A stretch of 64,000 nucleotides of DNA from Microbacterium sp. Gd 4-13 (GTDB taxonomy: Bacteria > Actinomycetota > Actinomycetes > Actinomycetales > Microbacteriaceae): positions 310,001 through 374,000 of the forward strand of contig NZ_QEIJ01000001.1 in assembly GCF_003095395.1 (NCBI RefSeq). Direction: 5' to 3'. Position 1 is the stretch's first letter, and each line of letters starts with the position of its first letter. This document shows, piece after piece, positions 42,373-54,141 of this stretch. Under the pieces are notes generated by a model. That model did not search any database. It saw only the letters and a program-made list of their open reading frames with translations, and was not told where the DNA came from. A program made the translations under genes and the position numbers.

Positions 42373-43508
42373 GGCGCCGATCCTACGGCCGCCACGGAGG
42401 CGGCGAGGGCGTCGGCGACGTCATCGAGAGGGGCGCTCAGGTCGTGCGGGAAGGTGAACCGCACCGCCGTCCGGGCAACGTCTGCGCCGAGGCCGAGCGC
42501 GGTCAGCACGTGCGACGGATCGTCGCTGCCGGCCGCGCACGCCGACCCGCTGGAGGAGACGACCCCGCGCCTCTCGAGCTCGAGCAGGATCGCCTCGCCG
42601 CTGGTTCCGGGGAAGACGAAGCTCGCCGTGCCGGGAAGGCGCCTCGCGGGATGCCCGGTGAGGGCGGCCCGGGGGACCGTCGCGAGCACCCGGGCGACGA
42701 ACGCGTCGCGGAACGCGCCCACTCGGGCGGCGGACTCCTCGCGTTCGGCCTCGGCGAGCTCGAGCGCGGTGGCGATCGCGACCGCACCCGCGACGTCTTC
42801 GGTGCCCGACCGGCGGCCGCGCTCCTGGCCGCCGCCGTGCATGAGCGGCTCGAGCGGGATGCGCCCGCGCACGGCGAGCACGCCCGTACCCTTCGGCGCC
42901 CCGAGCTTGTGGCCGGCGATCGTGAGGGCATCGGCGCCGAGATCTCGCAGGGGCAGCCAGCCGGCCGCCTGCACGGCGTCGAGGTGCAGAGGGACCCCGC
43001 GCGCCCGCGTTGCGGCGGCGAGGGCCGCAGCATCCTGGATCGTGCCGATCTCGTTGTTCGCGTAGCCGATCGACACGAGCGCGGTGTCATCGGCGATCGC
43101 GGCGGCGAGATCTGCCGCGTCGACGAGGCCGGTCGCGTCGACGGGCAGCACGTCGACCTCGAATCGGTGGATCCGACGCAGGTAGTCGGCCGACTGCAGG
43201 ATCGACTCGTGCTCGATCGGTGTCGTCACGACACGCCCCGCGCCGCGGTTCGCCTGCGCCGCGATCGCGATCCCCTTGAGTGCGAGATTGTTCGCCTCCG
43301 TGCCGCCGGAGGTGAAGACGACATCGCCGCGCCGCATGCCGAGAACGGCCGCGACCCGCGAGCGCGCGTCGTCGAGGGCGGATGCCGCGGCCTCGCCCAC
43401 TGTGTGGTGGCTCGACGGGTTGCCGAACCAGCGGGTCAGGAACGGCATCATCGCCTCGAGAACCTCGGTGCGCACCGGGGTGGTCGCGGCGTTGTCGAGA
43501 TACCGCAC
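42369..43508 (-). CDS. Cysteine desulfurase of the NAD operon
   Basis: 379 residues, NifS/IscS class, PLP-dependent. The N-terminus YLDNAATTPVRTEVLEAM is typical; PLP lysine in ADALTIAGHKLGAPKGTGVL; catalytic cysteine loop VVSSSGSACAAGSDDPSHVLTALGL. Its sulfur most likely builds the [4Fe-4S] cluster of NadA, the known reason for a NifS homologue in nad operons. Three bases after the nadC stop, and its own stop overlaps the glycosyltransferase GTG. Confidence 0.94.
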   Translation of the reverse strand: MRYLDNAATTPVRTEVLEAMMPFLTRWFGNPSSHHTVGEAAASALDDARSRVAAVLGMRRGDVVFTSGGTEANNLALKGIAIAAQANRGAGRVVTTPIEHESILQSADYLRRIHRFEVDVLPVDATGLVDAADLAAAIADDTALVSIGYANNEIGTIQDAAALAAATRARGVPLHLDAVQAAGWLPLRDLGADALTIAGHKLGAPKGTGVLAVRGRIPLEPLMHGGGQERGRRSGTEDVAGAVAIATALELAEAEREESAARVGAFRDAFVARVLATVPRAALTGHPARRLPGTASFVFPGTSGEAILLELERRGVVSSSGSACAAGSDDPSHVLTALGLGADVARTAVRFTFPHDLSAPLDDVADALAASVAAVGSAP

Positions 43509-43511
43509 GGA

Positions 43512-44369
43512 TCAGCCCGCGTCGATGGCGATGTCGAGTCCGAGGTCGAGCGCGCGCGCGGAGTGGGTGAGGGCCCCCACCGAGATGACGTCGACGCCCG
43601 TCTCGGCGATCGCCCGCACCGTCTCGAGGTTCACTCCGCCGGATGCTTCGACCGTGACACGGCCCGCTACCCGCTCGACACCGGCGCGCAGGTCGTCGAG
43701 TGAGAAGTTGTCGAGCATGATCGTTCCGATCCCCGCGGCGAGCACCGCATCGATCTGGTCGAGCCGGTCGACCTCGACCTCCACGTGCGTGGTGTGGGGG
43801 AGACGGGCGATCGCGCCCTGCAGTGCGGCGGTGACCGACAGTCCCGTCGCCGTGAGGACGGCGAGGTGGTTGTCCTTCGCCATGACCGCGTCGGACAGCG
43901 AGAAGCGGTGGTTGTGACCGCCGCCACTGCGCACCGCGTGCCGTTCGAACGCGCGGAGCCCGGGCGTCGTCTTGCGGGTGTCGACGATGCGCGCGCCCGT
44001 GTGGGCGACCTCGGCGACGTAGGCGGCGGTGAGGGTCGCGATCCCCGACATCCGCTGGGTGAAGTTGAGCCCGATCCGCTCGGCGGTCAGCACGCCGCGG
44101 GCGGGTCCTGTCACCCGGGCGAGCACGTCGCCGGGCGCGAAGACCGCCCCGTCGTCGATGAGCAGCTCGACGGCGATGCGGTCGTCGGTCAGCCGGAACG
44201 CCGCGGCGAACACCTCGCCCCCGCTGAAGACCCCGCTCTCCCGAGCGACGAGGTCGGCCCGTGCCGTGGCCGTCTCGGGAATGAGGCTCTCGCTGGTGAG
44301 GTCGCCCCAGGGGGCGTCCTCGTCGAGGGCGGCGGCGACCACGCGGTCGATCCGGGCGCGGTTCATCAT
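43512..44369 (-). CDS. nadC: Nicotinate-nucleotide pyrophosphorylase (carboxylating)
   Basis: 285 residues. Quinolinate phosphoribosyltransferase: converts quinolinate and PRPP to nicotinate mononucleotide in de novo NAD synthesis. Motifs: DLTSESLIP near the N-terminus, NFTQRMSGIATLTAAYV, RIVDTRKTTPGLRAFERHAVRSGGGHNHRFSLSDAVMAKDNHLA (substrate-binding basic residues), and VEASGGVNLETVRAIAETGVDVISVGALTHS (phosphate site). The first of two adjacent ATGs at 44369 overlaps the nadB stop (ATGA), so coupling is likely. Confidence 0.97.
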   Translation of the reverse strand: MMNRARIDRVVAAALDEDAPWGDLTSESLIPETATARADLVARESGVFSGGEVFAAAFRLTDDRIAVELLIDDGAVFAPGDVLARVTGPARGVLTAERIGLNFTQRMSGIATLTAAYVAEVAHTGARIVDTRKTTPGLRAFERHAVRSGGGHNHRFSLSDAVMAKDNHLAVLTATGLSVTAALQGAIARLPHTTHVEVEVDRLDQIDAVLAAGIGTIMLDNFSLDDLRAGVERVAGRVTVEASGGVNLETVRAIAETGVDVISVGALTHSARALDLGLDIAIDAG

Positions 44370-45973
44370 GCGTTGATCCCTTCGAGAACGCGCCGCAGGG
44401 GAGCGTGCGACGCTGCGGCGGGGCGCCGCGTGCCCGGGGTCGCGCCGTCGGCGCGGTGGTGGGCTCCGACCGACAGGGGGCGGCGGCGGGCGGCGTCGAC
44501 GACGTGCGCGGCGACGAGCAGCAGGTGCGCGTCTTCGTGGTCGGCGACGGTGCGAGCCGTGCGCGGTGCGGCAGACCAGGCGGCCAGCACGGATGCGGCG
44601 CGGCCGAGACCTTCGGCGGTACGGGTGAGCGCAGCATCCGCCCACATCAGCCGCTGCAGCGCGGCGCGCGAGAACGGTTCGGTGCGAGCGGTCATGGGCG
44701 GCTCGAGGAGAGGCGAGGGGAGTGCTGCGGGGACGGGCCACCGACCGGATGCCGCGTCGGCGCCGACCGCGTCGCCCACCCGCGCACCGAACACCGCGCC
44801 CTCGAGGAGCGAGTTCGACGCGAGTCGGTTCGCGCCGTGCACCCCGGTGCGCGCGGCTTCGCCCGCCGCGTACAGGCCGGGCACGGTCGTGCGGCCGTCG
44901 AGGTCGGTGACGACGCCGCCCATGAGGTAGTGCGCGGCGGGAGTGACGGGGATGGGCTCGCGCGACCAGTCGTAGCCGCGTTCGCGGACGGTGCGGTCGA
45001 TGGTCGGGAAGCGCCGTGCGAGGAACTCCGCCCCGAGCGCGGTGGCGTCGAGCACGACGGGTGCGTCGTGCTGGGCCGCCATCGCGCGGTCGATCGCGCG
45101 CGCCACCACGTCGCGCGGGGCCAGCTCGCCGTCGGGGTGCGCGTCGAAGGCGAACCGGCGTCCCGTCGCGTCGCGGAGCACCGCGCCCTCGCCGCGCACG
45201 GCCTCGGAGATGAGGAACGGCGCGGCGGCGTCGCCGGCGAGGCCCGCGCGCCCCGGCAGGACGGTCGGGTGGAACTGCACGAACTCGAGGTCGGCCACCG
45301 CTGCGCCGGCGCGGAGGGCGAGCGCGATCCCGTCACCGGTCGCCACCGACGGGTTGGTGGTGTGGGCGTACAGCTGCCCTGCGCCGCCGGTGGCGAGCAC
45401 GACCGCGTCTGCGGCGATCACGCGGCGCTCGCCGTCGTGGAGGATCTCGACACCCACGACACGACCGCGATCGAGGGCGAGGTCGGTGACGAGCGCGTGC
45501 TCGACGAGCGTCGCCGCGCTCTCGCGGATCCGTGCGACGAGCGCCGCCTCGATGGCCGCGCCCGTGGCGTCGCCGCCGGCGTGCAGCACGCGGGGGGCGG
45601 AGTGCGCGGCCTCGAGCCCGGCGCTCACCGTGCCGTCGGGGTCGCGGTCGAAGGCCACGCCGCGGGCGATGAGTTCTTCGACACGAGCGGGGCCCTCGGT
45701 GACGAGCGTGCGCACCGCGATCTCGTCGTTCAGGCCCGCGCCGGCGACGAGCGTGTCGTGCGCGTGGTCGTCGACGCTGTCGGTCGGCGTCCAGACCGCG
45801 GCGATGCCGCCCTGGGCGTACCGCGTGTTCGACTCGCTCACCGCTCGCTTGGTGACGACGGTGACACGGCAGCCCGTCTCGAGCGCGTGCAACGCCGCGG
45901 TCAGCCCGGCGATGCCCGAACCGACCACGACCACCGTCGAGGGGGACGCCGCGGCAGCCGACAGGTCGCTCAC
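44366..45973 (-). CDS. nadB: L-aspartate oxidase
   Basis: 535 residues. FAD enzyme oxidising L-aspartate to iminoaspartate, substrate of NadA. FAD motif TVVVVGSGIAGLTAALHALETGCRVTVVTK at the N-terminus, then SESNTRYAQGGIAAVW, LHAGGDATGAAIEAAL, LATGGAGQLYAHTTNPSVATGDGIALALRAGA, and the active-site region TPAAHYLMGGVVTDLDGRTTVPGLYAAGEAARTGVHGANRLASNSLLEG. GTG 45973 overlaps the nadA stop; an upstream in-frame ATG inside nadA is rejected. Confidence 0.97.
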   Translation of the reverse strand: MSDLSAAAASPSTVVVVGSGIAGLTAALHALETGCRVTVVTKRAVSESNTRYAQGGIAAVWTPTDSVDDHAHDTLVAGAGLNDEIAVRTLVTEGPARVEELIARGVAFDRDPDGTVSAGLEAAHSAPRVLHAGGDATGAAIEAALVARIRESAATLVEHALVTDLALDRGRVVGVEILHDGERRVIAADAVVLATGGAGQLYAHTTNPSVATGDGIALALRAGAAVADLEFVQFHPTVLPGRAGLAGDAAAPFLISEAVRGEGAVLRDATGRRFAFDAHPDGELAPRDVVARAIDRAMAAQHDAPVVLDATALGAEFLARRFPTIDRTVRERGYDWSREPIPVTPAAHYLMGGVVTDLDGRTTVPGLYAAGEAARTGVHGANRLASNSLLEGAVFGARVGDAVGADAASGRWPVPAALPSPLLEPPMTARTEPFSRAALQRLMWADAALTRTAEGLGRAASVLAAWSAAPRTARTVADHEDAHLLLVAAHVVDAARRRPLSVGAHHRADGATPGTRRPAAASHAPLRRVLEGINA

Positions 45974-47298
45974 GGCTTGGCCGCCAGCATCCGCTCGAGG
46001 GCGACCGTCGCGGGTTCGGACACCGACGCGGGAACGGTGATGCGATTGAGCACCTCGCCTGCGACCAGCGCCTCGAGCACCCAGGCGAGGTAGCCGGGGT
46101 GGATGCGGTACATCGTCGAGCACGGGCAGACGACGGGGTCGAGGCAGAAGATCTCGTGCTGCGGGTACTGGGCGGCCAGACGCTGCACGAGGTTCACCTC
46201 GGTGCCGATCGCGAACGTCGTCGGCTCGGTCGCGGCGGCGATGGCCTTCTGGATGTAGTCGGTGGATCCGGCCTCATCCGCCGCATCCACCACCTCCATC
46301 GGGCACTCGGGGTGCAGGATCACGCGGACTCCCGGGTGCTCGGCGCGCGCCTTGTCGATCTGCTCGACCGAGAAGCGCCGGTGCACCGAGCAGAAGCCGT
46401 GCCACAGGATCACGCGGCTGTCGAGCAGGGTCGCGTCGTCGTTGCCGCCGAGGGGGCGGCGGGGGTTCCACATCGGCATCTGCTCGAGCGGCACGCCCAT
46501 CGCCTTGGCCGTGTTGCGGCCGAGGTGCTGGTCGGGGAAGAAGAGCACCCGGCGCCCGCGGGCGAACGCCCACTCGAGCACGGTGCGCGCGTTCGACGAC
46601 GTGCAGACGATGCCGCCGTGGCGTCCGACGAAGCCCTTGATCGCGGCCGAGGAGTTCATGTAGGTGACGGGGATCACCGGCACGCGTCCGTCGGCGTCGA
46701 CCGCCTCGAGGTCGCCGAAGACGTCTTCGAGCTGCTCCCAGCATTCCTCGACCTGATCGATGTCGGCCATGTCGGCCATCGAGCATCCGGCGGCGAGGTT
46801 GGGGAGGATGACCGCCTGCTCGGGCCGGGAGAGGAGGTCGGCGGTCTCGGCCATGAAGTGAACGCCGCAGAAGACGATGGCCTCGGCCTCGGGGTGGGCC
46901 TTGGCTGCGTTCGCGAGCTGGAACGAGTCGCCCACGTAGTCGGCGTGACGCACGACCTCTTCGCGCTGGTAGAAGTGCCCCAGCACCACGGCGCGGTCGC
47001 CGAGGGCCGCTTTCGCGGCTCGCACGCGCGCGTCGAGCTCCTCGTCGGAGGCATCGCGATACTCCTGCGGCAGCTCGCCCTGTCGTGGCGACCCCGTCGG
47101 GATCACATCGCCCATCGACGACCCGGGACCGTACCCGGGGCGGGTGTCGAAGTTCCACGGACCCGCGGCGAGGTCGGTGGTGCAGGTGGAGTTGAGCGAC
47201 GCGCCCGCCACGATCGCCTGGATCTCGTGGTCGACCGACGGGTCGAGCGGGGGGCCGTCGCCGCGGCGCAGGTCGAGGGTCAGGGGTGTCGCGGTCAT
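45970..47298 (-). CDS. nadA: Quinolinate synthase A
   Basis: 442 residues. Condenses iminoaspartate with DHAP to quinolinate using a [4Fe-4S] cluster. Cluster cysteines are probably in AIVFCGVHFMAETADLL, in the region around LWHGFCSVHRRF or HPECPMEV, and in LDPVVCPCSTMYRIHPGYLAWVLEAL. Also seen: VLGHFYQREEVVRHADYVGDSF and VIPVTYMNSSAAIKGFVG. An about 75-residue N-terminal extension is typical of actinobacteria. ATG 47298 has GGGAG five bases upstream; the alternative ATG 47310 overlaps the nrtR stop (TGATG). Confidence 0.96.
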   Translation of the reverse strand: MTATPLTLDLRRGDGPPLDPSVDHEIQAIVAGASLNSTCTTDLAAGPWNFDTRPGYGPGSSMGDVIPTGSPRQGELPQEYRDASDEELDARVRAAKAALGDRAVVLGHFYQREEVVRHADYVGDSFQLANAAKAHPEAEAIVFCGVHFMAETADLLSRPEQAVILPNLAAGCSMADMADIDQVEECWEQLEDVFGDLEAVDADGRVPVIPVTYMNSSAAIKGFVGRHGGIVCTSSNARTVLEWAFARGRRVLFFPDQHLGRNTAKAMGVPLEQMPMWNPRRPLGGNDDATLLDSRVILWHGFCSVHRRFSVEQIDKARAEHPGVRVILHPECPMEVVDAADEAGSTDYIQKAIAAATEPTTFAIGTEVNLVQRLAAQYPQHEIFCLDPVVCPCSTMYRIHPGYLAWVLEALVAGEVLNRITVPASVSEPATVALERMLAAKP

Positions 47299-47309
47299 GG
47301 GGGCTCCCA

Positions 47310-48035
47310 TCAGTGGCGTGCGGTCAACGGACCGCGCTCGGCGAGCTCGACGTCGGGGTCGTAGCGGTACAGGCGGGCGGGGCGGTGGCTTCCGGTGCGG
47401 AAGCGCTCGGTCGGGAAGAGGGTGCCGGAGCCTTCGACCTGGCGCCGGAAGTTCGCGGGGTCGAGTCGGCGGCCGAGGATCGCCTCGTACACCTCGCGCA
47501 GCTCCGCGAGGGTGAACTCCGGCGGCAGCAGCCCGTGTGCGATACGGCTGTAGCCGACCTTGGAGCGCAGGCGCCAGAGGGCGTACTCGACGATCTCGTT
47601 GTGGTCGAAGGCGAGGCGGGGGAGCGAGGCGGCGTCGAACCACTCGACGTTCTCGGGGGCGTCACCCTGGGCCGCGTGCGCGTCGACCTGGGCGTCGACC
47701 TCGTCGGCGCGCAGCAGCGCCCAGTAGACGATCGAGACGACACGGGCGGGCGAGCGGCCCACGCCGCCGAACGCGTAGAGCTGCTCGAGGTAGCTGGCCG
47801 AGAGCCCGGTGGTCTCGCCGAGGGTGCGGGATGCGGCGTCCTCCAGCTCTTCGGCGGGATCGAGCCATCCGCCGGGCAGTGCCCACAGTCCGTCGAACGG
47901 GTCGCGCGTGCGGCGGACGAGAGGCAGCATCAGCTCGGCCGGCGCGGAGTCTTCGGTGCGCCGCAGGCTGAAGATCACCGTGGAGACGGCGACGCGGGCG
48001 GCTTCGGGAGACGTGCTTTGTGTCATGGTGACCAT
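47310..48035 (-). CDS. nrtR: NUDIX-type transcriptional regulator of NAD synthesis (NrtR)
   Basis: 241 residues. N-terminal Nudix domain (DPFDGLWALPGGWLDPAEELEDAASRTLGETTGL) and C-terminal winged helix (FTLAELREVYEAILGRRLDPANFRRQVEGSGTLFPTERFRTGSHRPARLYRY). In the Nudix box the catalytic RE...EE residues read RT...ET, so hydrolysis is probably lost, as expected for NrtR, which senses ADP-ribose or NAD-related ligands. First gene of the nrtR-nadABC cluster, which it should repress. Promoter and a dyad lie just upstream. Confidence 0.92.
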   Translation of the reverse strand: MVTMTQSTSPEAARVAVSTVIFSLRRTEDSAPAELMLPLVRRTRDPFDGLWALPGGWLDPAEELEDAASRTLGETTGLSASYLEQLYAFGGVGRSPARVVSIVYWALLRADEVDAQVDAHAAQGDAPENVEWFDAASLPRLAFDHNEIVEYALWRLRSKVGYSRIAHGLLPPEFTLAELREVYEAILGRRLDPANFRRQVEGSGTLFPTERFRTGSHRPARLYRYDPDVELAERGPLTARH

Positions 48036-48049
48036 TACCTCGCGACGAT

Positions 48050-48077
48050 CTTATAGTCAGCGCGACTCGAAGCACAA
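48050..48077 (-). promoter_or_regulatory. nrtR-nad operon promoter
   Basis: On the minus strand: -35 TTGTGC (complement of 48072-48077), 16-bp spacer, -10 TATAAG (complement of 48050-48055). The nrtR ATG is at 48035. Confidence 0.6.
48055..48067. promoter_or_regulatory. Candidate NrtR operator
   Basis: AGTC-N5-GACT inverted repeat lying in the spacer next to the -10 box of the nrtR-nad promoter. Position is ideal for repression. The match to known NrtR sites was not checked. Confidence 0.45.
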
Positions 48078-48126
48078 ACCAGGACCCGCTCAGCCACCAC
48101 CCCTACGCTGTCCGGAGGAGGTACCC

Positions 48127-49299
48127 GTGCTCGTCGTCGATGTCGTTCTCATCGTGCTGCTCGTCGTATCGGCGATCGTCGGATTGCGCCGTGGCCTGCT
48201 CGCCAGCGTCGGGCTGTTCGCGGGCATCGCGCTCGGCGCGGCCGTCGCCTACTGGCTCATGCCGCTGGCCGGGTCGTGGGTCTCCGACCCGTCGTGGCGT
48301 CTCGTGACGGTCATCTCCGTCGGCATCGGCCTGCTGCTCCTGGGCGCGGCCGTCGGCTCGGCCATCGGTCGGTCGTTGCGACGAGGCGTCGACCGCATCA
48401 AACTCCGCGTGCCGGAACGGATCCTCGGCGGGCTCGCCAGCCTCGTCGGAGCCGCGCTCGCGATCTCGTTCCTCGGCGGAGCGCTGGTGTCCACCGGAAC
48501 CCCCGTCATCTCCAGCGCCCTGGCGTCATCGACCGTCCTGCGCACCATCGACACCGTCACCCCGGCCCCCGTGCGGGCCACCCTCGCCCAGCTGCGCGGT
48601 TCGGTGTTCGGCGACGGCCTTCCCCGACTGGGCGAGCTGCTCGAGCCGGCGCTCGTGCCCGCCGCCCCCGCGGTGTCGCTCGACGACCCCGCGCTCACCG
48701 CCGCAGCCCAGTCGGTCGCGAAGATCACCGGTGTCGCCTACGCGTGCGGCATCACGGCCACCGGCACCGGCTTCGCCGTGGCCCCCGACCGCATCGTGAC
48801 GAACGCCCACGTGGTGGCCGGGGTCGAGCAGCCCGTGGTCGAACTCCCCGGGCGACCGGCACAGGACGGACGCATCGTCTACTTCGACCCCGTCGACGAC
48901 CTGGCCGTCATCGCGGTGGACGGACTGGATGCGACGCCCCTCGCGATCTCCGACAGCCTCCCGGTCGGATCGGCCGCCGTGGTGCAGGGGTATCCGCACG
49001 GTGGTCCGTTCACGTCGGGCAACGCGCAGGTCGTCTCGGTCGGCACGCCGAGCGTCCCCGACATCTACGACGCGAGTTCGACACCCCGTGACATCTACGC
49101 CCTGTCGGCCATCGTGCGTCCCGGCAACTCCGGCGGGCCGCTCCTCACCCCGTCGGGCGAGGTGGCCGGTGTCGTCTTCGCGCGCTCCGACAGCGACGAC
49201 GACGTGGGATACGCCATGACCCCGGTCGAACTCGACCCGGTGATCGCGCGCCTGGGCGAATTCGACGCCCCGGTCGCCTCCGGAGCCTGCACCGCCTGA
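48127..49299 (+). CDS. MarP-family membrane serine protease
   Basis: 390 residues. Four N-terminal transmembrane helices (CvpA-like: VDVVLIVLLVVSAIVGLRRG, GLFAGIALGAAVAYWLM, VISVGIGLLLLGAAVG, GLASLVGAALAISFLGG), a linker, and an extracytoplasmic trypsin-like domain with His in VTNAHVVAG, Asp in DPVDDLAVIAVDG and Ser in VRPGNSGGPLLTPSG. Two cysteines (AYACGIT and SGACTA) could form the redox disulfide known in MarP. In mycobacteria MarP is needed for acid resistance and wall maintenance. GTG 48127 has GGAGGAGG six bases upstream. Confidence 0.93.
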   Translation: MLVVDVVLIVLLVVSAIVGLRRGLLASVGLFAGIALGAAVAYWLMPLAGSWVSDPSWRLVTVISVGIGLLLLGAAVGSAIGRSLRRGVDRIKLRVPERILGGLASLVGAALAISFLGGALVSTGTPVISSALASSTVLRTIDTVTPAPVRATLAQLRGSVFGDGLPRLGELLEPALVPAAPAVSLDDPALTAAAQSVAKITGVAYACGITATGTGFAVAPDRIVTNAHVVAGVEQPVVELPGRPAQDGRIVYFDPVDDLAVIAVDGLDATPLAISDSLPVGSAAVVQGYPHGGPFTSGNAQVVSVGTPSVPDIYDASSTPRDIYALSAIVRPGNSGGPLLTPSGEVAGVVFARSDSDDDVGYAMTPVELDPVIARLGEFDAPVASGACTA

Positions 49300-49306
49300 G
49301 GTGGTG

Positions 49307-49344
49307 CGGCGAGCACCTCCCGCTACGGCGAGCAGCTCCCGCTA
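49307..49344 (+). repeat. 19-bp tandem repeat upstream of the gcv promoter
   Basis: CGGCGAGCACCTCCCGCTA (49307-49325) is directly followed by the same sequence with one change (49326-49344). The second copy runs into a -10-like TATGCT at 49343-49348, so the repeat covers the -35 region and upstream of the gcv transcript. Confidence 0.7.
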
Positions 49345-49348
49345 TGCT
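49343..49348 (+). promoter_or_regulatory. Probable -10 box of the gcv operon
   Basis: TATGCT, about 35 bases upstream of the first riboswitch aptamer. Confidence 0.45.
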
Positions 49349-49382
49349 GAGCGCGACAAGTCCATACGGCCCCATGATCGTT

Positions 49383-49580
49383 GCGGGAGAGCCTCGGCAC
49401 AATCCAGCCGGGCACCGAAGGAGCAAGCCTCCCCGCCAATCTCTCAGGTACGCGTACCGCGCCGATCGGGCCACTCTGGAAAGCGATGCCGAGCGGTGCT
49501 CGGCGTCCGCCGACGGTGAAAGGCGCAGCATCCGTTCTTCGATGCCGAGCTGAAACTCTCAGGCCCATGACAGAGGGGGA
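49383..49580 (+). promoter_or_regulatory. Tandem glycine riboswitch
   Basis: Two glycine aptamers in series. Aptamer I (about 49383-49482): GCGGGAGAGCC, CACCGAAGGAGCAAGCC, CCAATCTCTCAGGTAC, CACTCTGGAAAGC. Aptamer II (about 49505-49580): GCCGACGGTGAAAGGCGC, GCTGAAACTCTCAGGCCC, ATGACAGAGGGGG. These are the classic conserved blocks. After it, GAGTTC (49579-49584) can pair with GAACTC (49618-49623) and so enclose the gcvT ribosome-binding GGGAG. Glycine binding should turn on glycine cleavage. Confidence 0.95.
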
Positions 49581-49624
49581 GTTCCCGCCACCGAGAGGTG
49601 GCACCCGACGACCGGGAGAACTCG

Positions 49625-50797
49625 ATGTCAGAACCCCGCTCCACCCCGCTTCACCAGCGCCATGAGTCGCTCGGCGCGACCTTCACCGACTTCGGTGGAT
49701 GGCTCATGCCGGTGCGCTACGCCTCCGACCTCGCCGAGCACCGAGCCGTCCGCGAGGCCGCGGGTCTGTTCGACATCTCGCACATGGCCGAGTTCTGGGT
49801 GCACGAGGGCCGCGCCGCCGACTTCCTCGACTACGCCCTCGCCGGTCGCGTCTCGGCCATGCCGGTGGGCACGGCGAAGTACTCGCTCGTGCTCGCCGAC
49901 GACGGCGGCATCGTCGACGACGTCATCGTCTACCGCACGGGCGGGGAGTACTTCCTCGTGGTCGCCAACGCCGGCAACCGAGCCGCCGTCGCGGCGGCGC
50001 TGGATGCGGCGCTCGCCGCCTGGGCTCGCGTGCACGCCTTCCTCGACGAACCCGTCGAGGGGGATTTCGCCGGCGTGCCCGGAGCCGAGCTGCCCCGCGT
50101 CGAAGACGTCAGCGACCAGACCGCGCTCCTGGCCGTCCAGGGGCCGCGGGCGCGCGCGATCGTCGACGCCACGGCCGGTGTCGACATCACCGGCACCGCG
50201 CTCGGCGAGCTGGGGTACTACGCCTGGACCGGCGGCACCTTCGACGGGGCCTCCCTCTTCGTTGCGCGCACCGGGTACACCGGGGAGGACGGCTTCGAGC
50301 TCCTCGTGCCGAACCGGGTCGCCGTCGCCCTGTGGGACGCCCTGCTGGCCGCGGGCGAGGCGTTCGGCCTCGTGCCCGCCGGTCTCGCGGCGCGCGACAC
50401 GCTGCGCCTCGAGGCGGGCATGCCGCTCTACGGTCACGAGCTCACGCGCGACGTCGTGCCCGCCCAGGCGGGGCTCGCGCGCGCGGTCGCGCTCGACAAG
50501 GACGACTTCATCGGCAAGGGTGCGCTCGCCGCCGACACCGCGGATCGGCCGGTGCTCGTCGGTCTCGTCTCCGACGGCAAGCGCGCGGGGCGCGCGGGCT
50601 ACGCCGTGTACGACGCAGACACCCGGGTCGGCGAGATCACCAGCGGTGCGCTGAGCCCGACCCTGCAGCATCCGATCGCCCTCGCCTTCGTCTCGCCCGA
50701 ATCGAGCGCGCTCGGAACCGAACTCGCCATCGATGTGCGCGGCACGCGCATCCCCGCAACCGTGACCGCTCTGCCGTTCTACCGGAGGAAGAAATGA
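49625..50797 (+). CDS. gcvT: Glycine cleavage system T protein (aminomethyltransferase)
   Basis: 390 residues. Transfers the methylene of the aminomethyl-lipoyl H-protein to tetrahydrofolate, releasing ammonia. Family blocks: [59 protein letters not shown] start, [44 protein letters not shown] and [19 protein letters not shown] (catalytic Asp region). ATG 49625 has GGGAG six bases before it, within the riboswitch-controlled hairpin. Its stop overlaps gcvH. Confidence 0.97.
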   Translation: MSEPRSTPLHQRHESLGATFTDFGGWLMPVRYASDLAEHRAVREAAGLFDISHMAEFWVHEGRAADFLDYALAGRVSAMPVGTAKYSLVLADDGGIVDDVIVYRTGGEYFLVVANAGNRAAVAAALDAALAAWARVHAFLDEPVEGDFAGVPGAELPRVEDVSDQTALLAVQGPRARAIVDATAGVDITGTALGELGYYAWTGGTFDGASLFVARTGYTGEDGFELLVPNRVAVALWDALLAAGEAFGLVPAGLAARDTLRLEAGMPLYGHELTRDVVPAQAGLARAVALDKDDFIGKGALAADTADRPVLVGLVSDGKRAGRAGYAVYDADTRVGEITSGALSPTLQHPIALAFVSPESSALGTELAIDVRGTRIPATVTALPFYRRKK

Positions 50798-51173
50798 CCG
50801 ATCTCGACGCCCTCTCCTACACCGCCGAGCACGAGTGGATCGCGTCGGACGACGCCGTCGCCACCGTCGGCATCACCGACTTCGCCGCCGACAAGCTGGG
50901 CGACGTGGTCTTCGTCGACCTTCCCGCGGTCGGCTCGGTCGTCTCCGCCGCCGAGGTCTGCGGAGAGATCGAGTCGACGAAGTCGGTCGGCGAGCTCTAC
51001 GCGCCGCTCTCGGGCGAGGTCGTCGAGATCAACGCCGCCGTCGTCGATGACCCCTCGCTCGTCAACAGCGACCCGTTCGGCGATGGGTGGCTGCTGAAGA
51101 TCCGCGTCGACTCCTCGGCATCGGCCGACCTGCTCGACCGCGCGGCGTACGTCGCCCTCACCGGGGGCGCGGC

Positions 51174-51177
<4 letters not shown>
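50794..51177 (+). CDS. gcvH: Glycine cleavage system H protein
   Basis: 127 residues. Lipoyl carrier protein that shuttles the aminomethyl group between GcvP, GcvT and the lipoamide dehydrogenase. [39 protein letters not shown] is the N-terminal beta-sandwich; the lipoylation lysine is in [24 protein letters not shown] 50794 overlaps the gcvT stop; GGAGGAAG lies upstream. Its own stop overlaps the gcvP GTG. Confidence 0.97.
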
Positions 51178-54050
<2,873 letters not shown>

Positions 54051-54070
54051 CCCGCGGGTGGGTTCCTGAC

Positions 54071-54141
54071 CGCGAGACTTCAACCTGGCGACGAGACAGC
54101 GGCGTAGCGCTGCAGTCTCGTCGCTGGGGTGAAGTCTCGCG
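54071..54141. repeat. 71-bp palindromic element, copy A2 (encodes a gene end)
   Basis: Left arm 54071-54097, 17-nt loop 54098-54114, right arm 54115-54141. Arms begin CGCGAGAC, have 11 variable bases, then GACGAGAC. It lies between gcvP and the leftward AbiEi-like gene, whose last about 20 codons and stop (TCA on the plus strand at 54080-54082) are inside the element. Confidence 0.9.
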
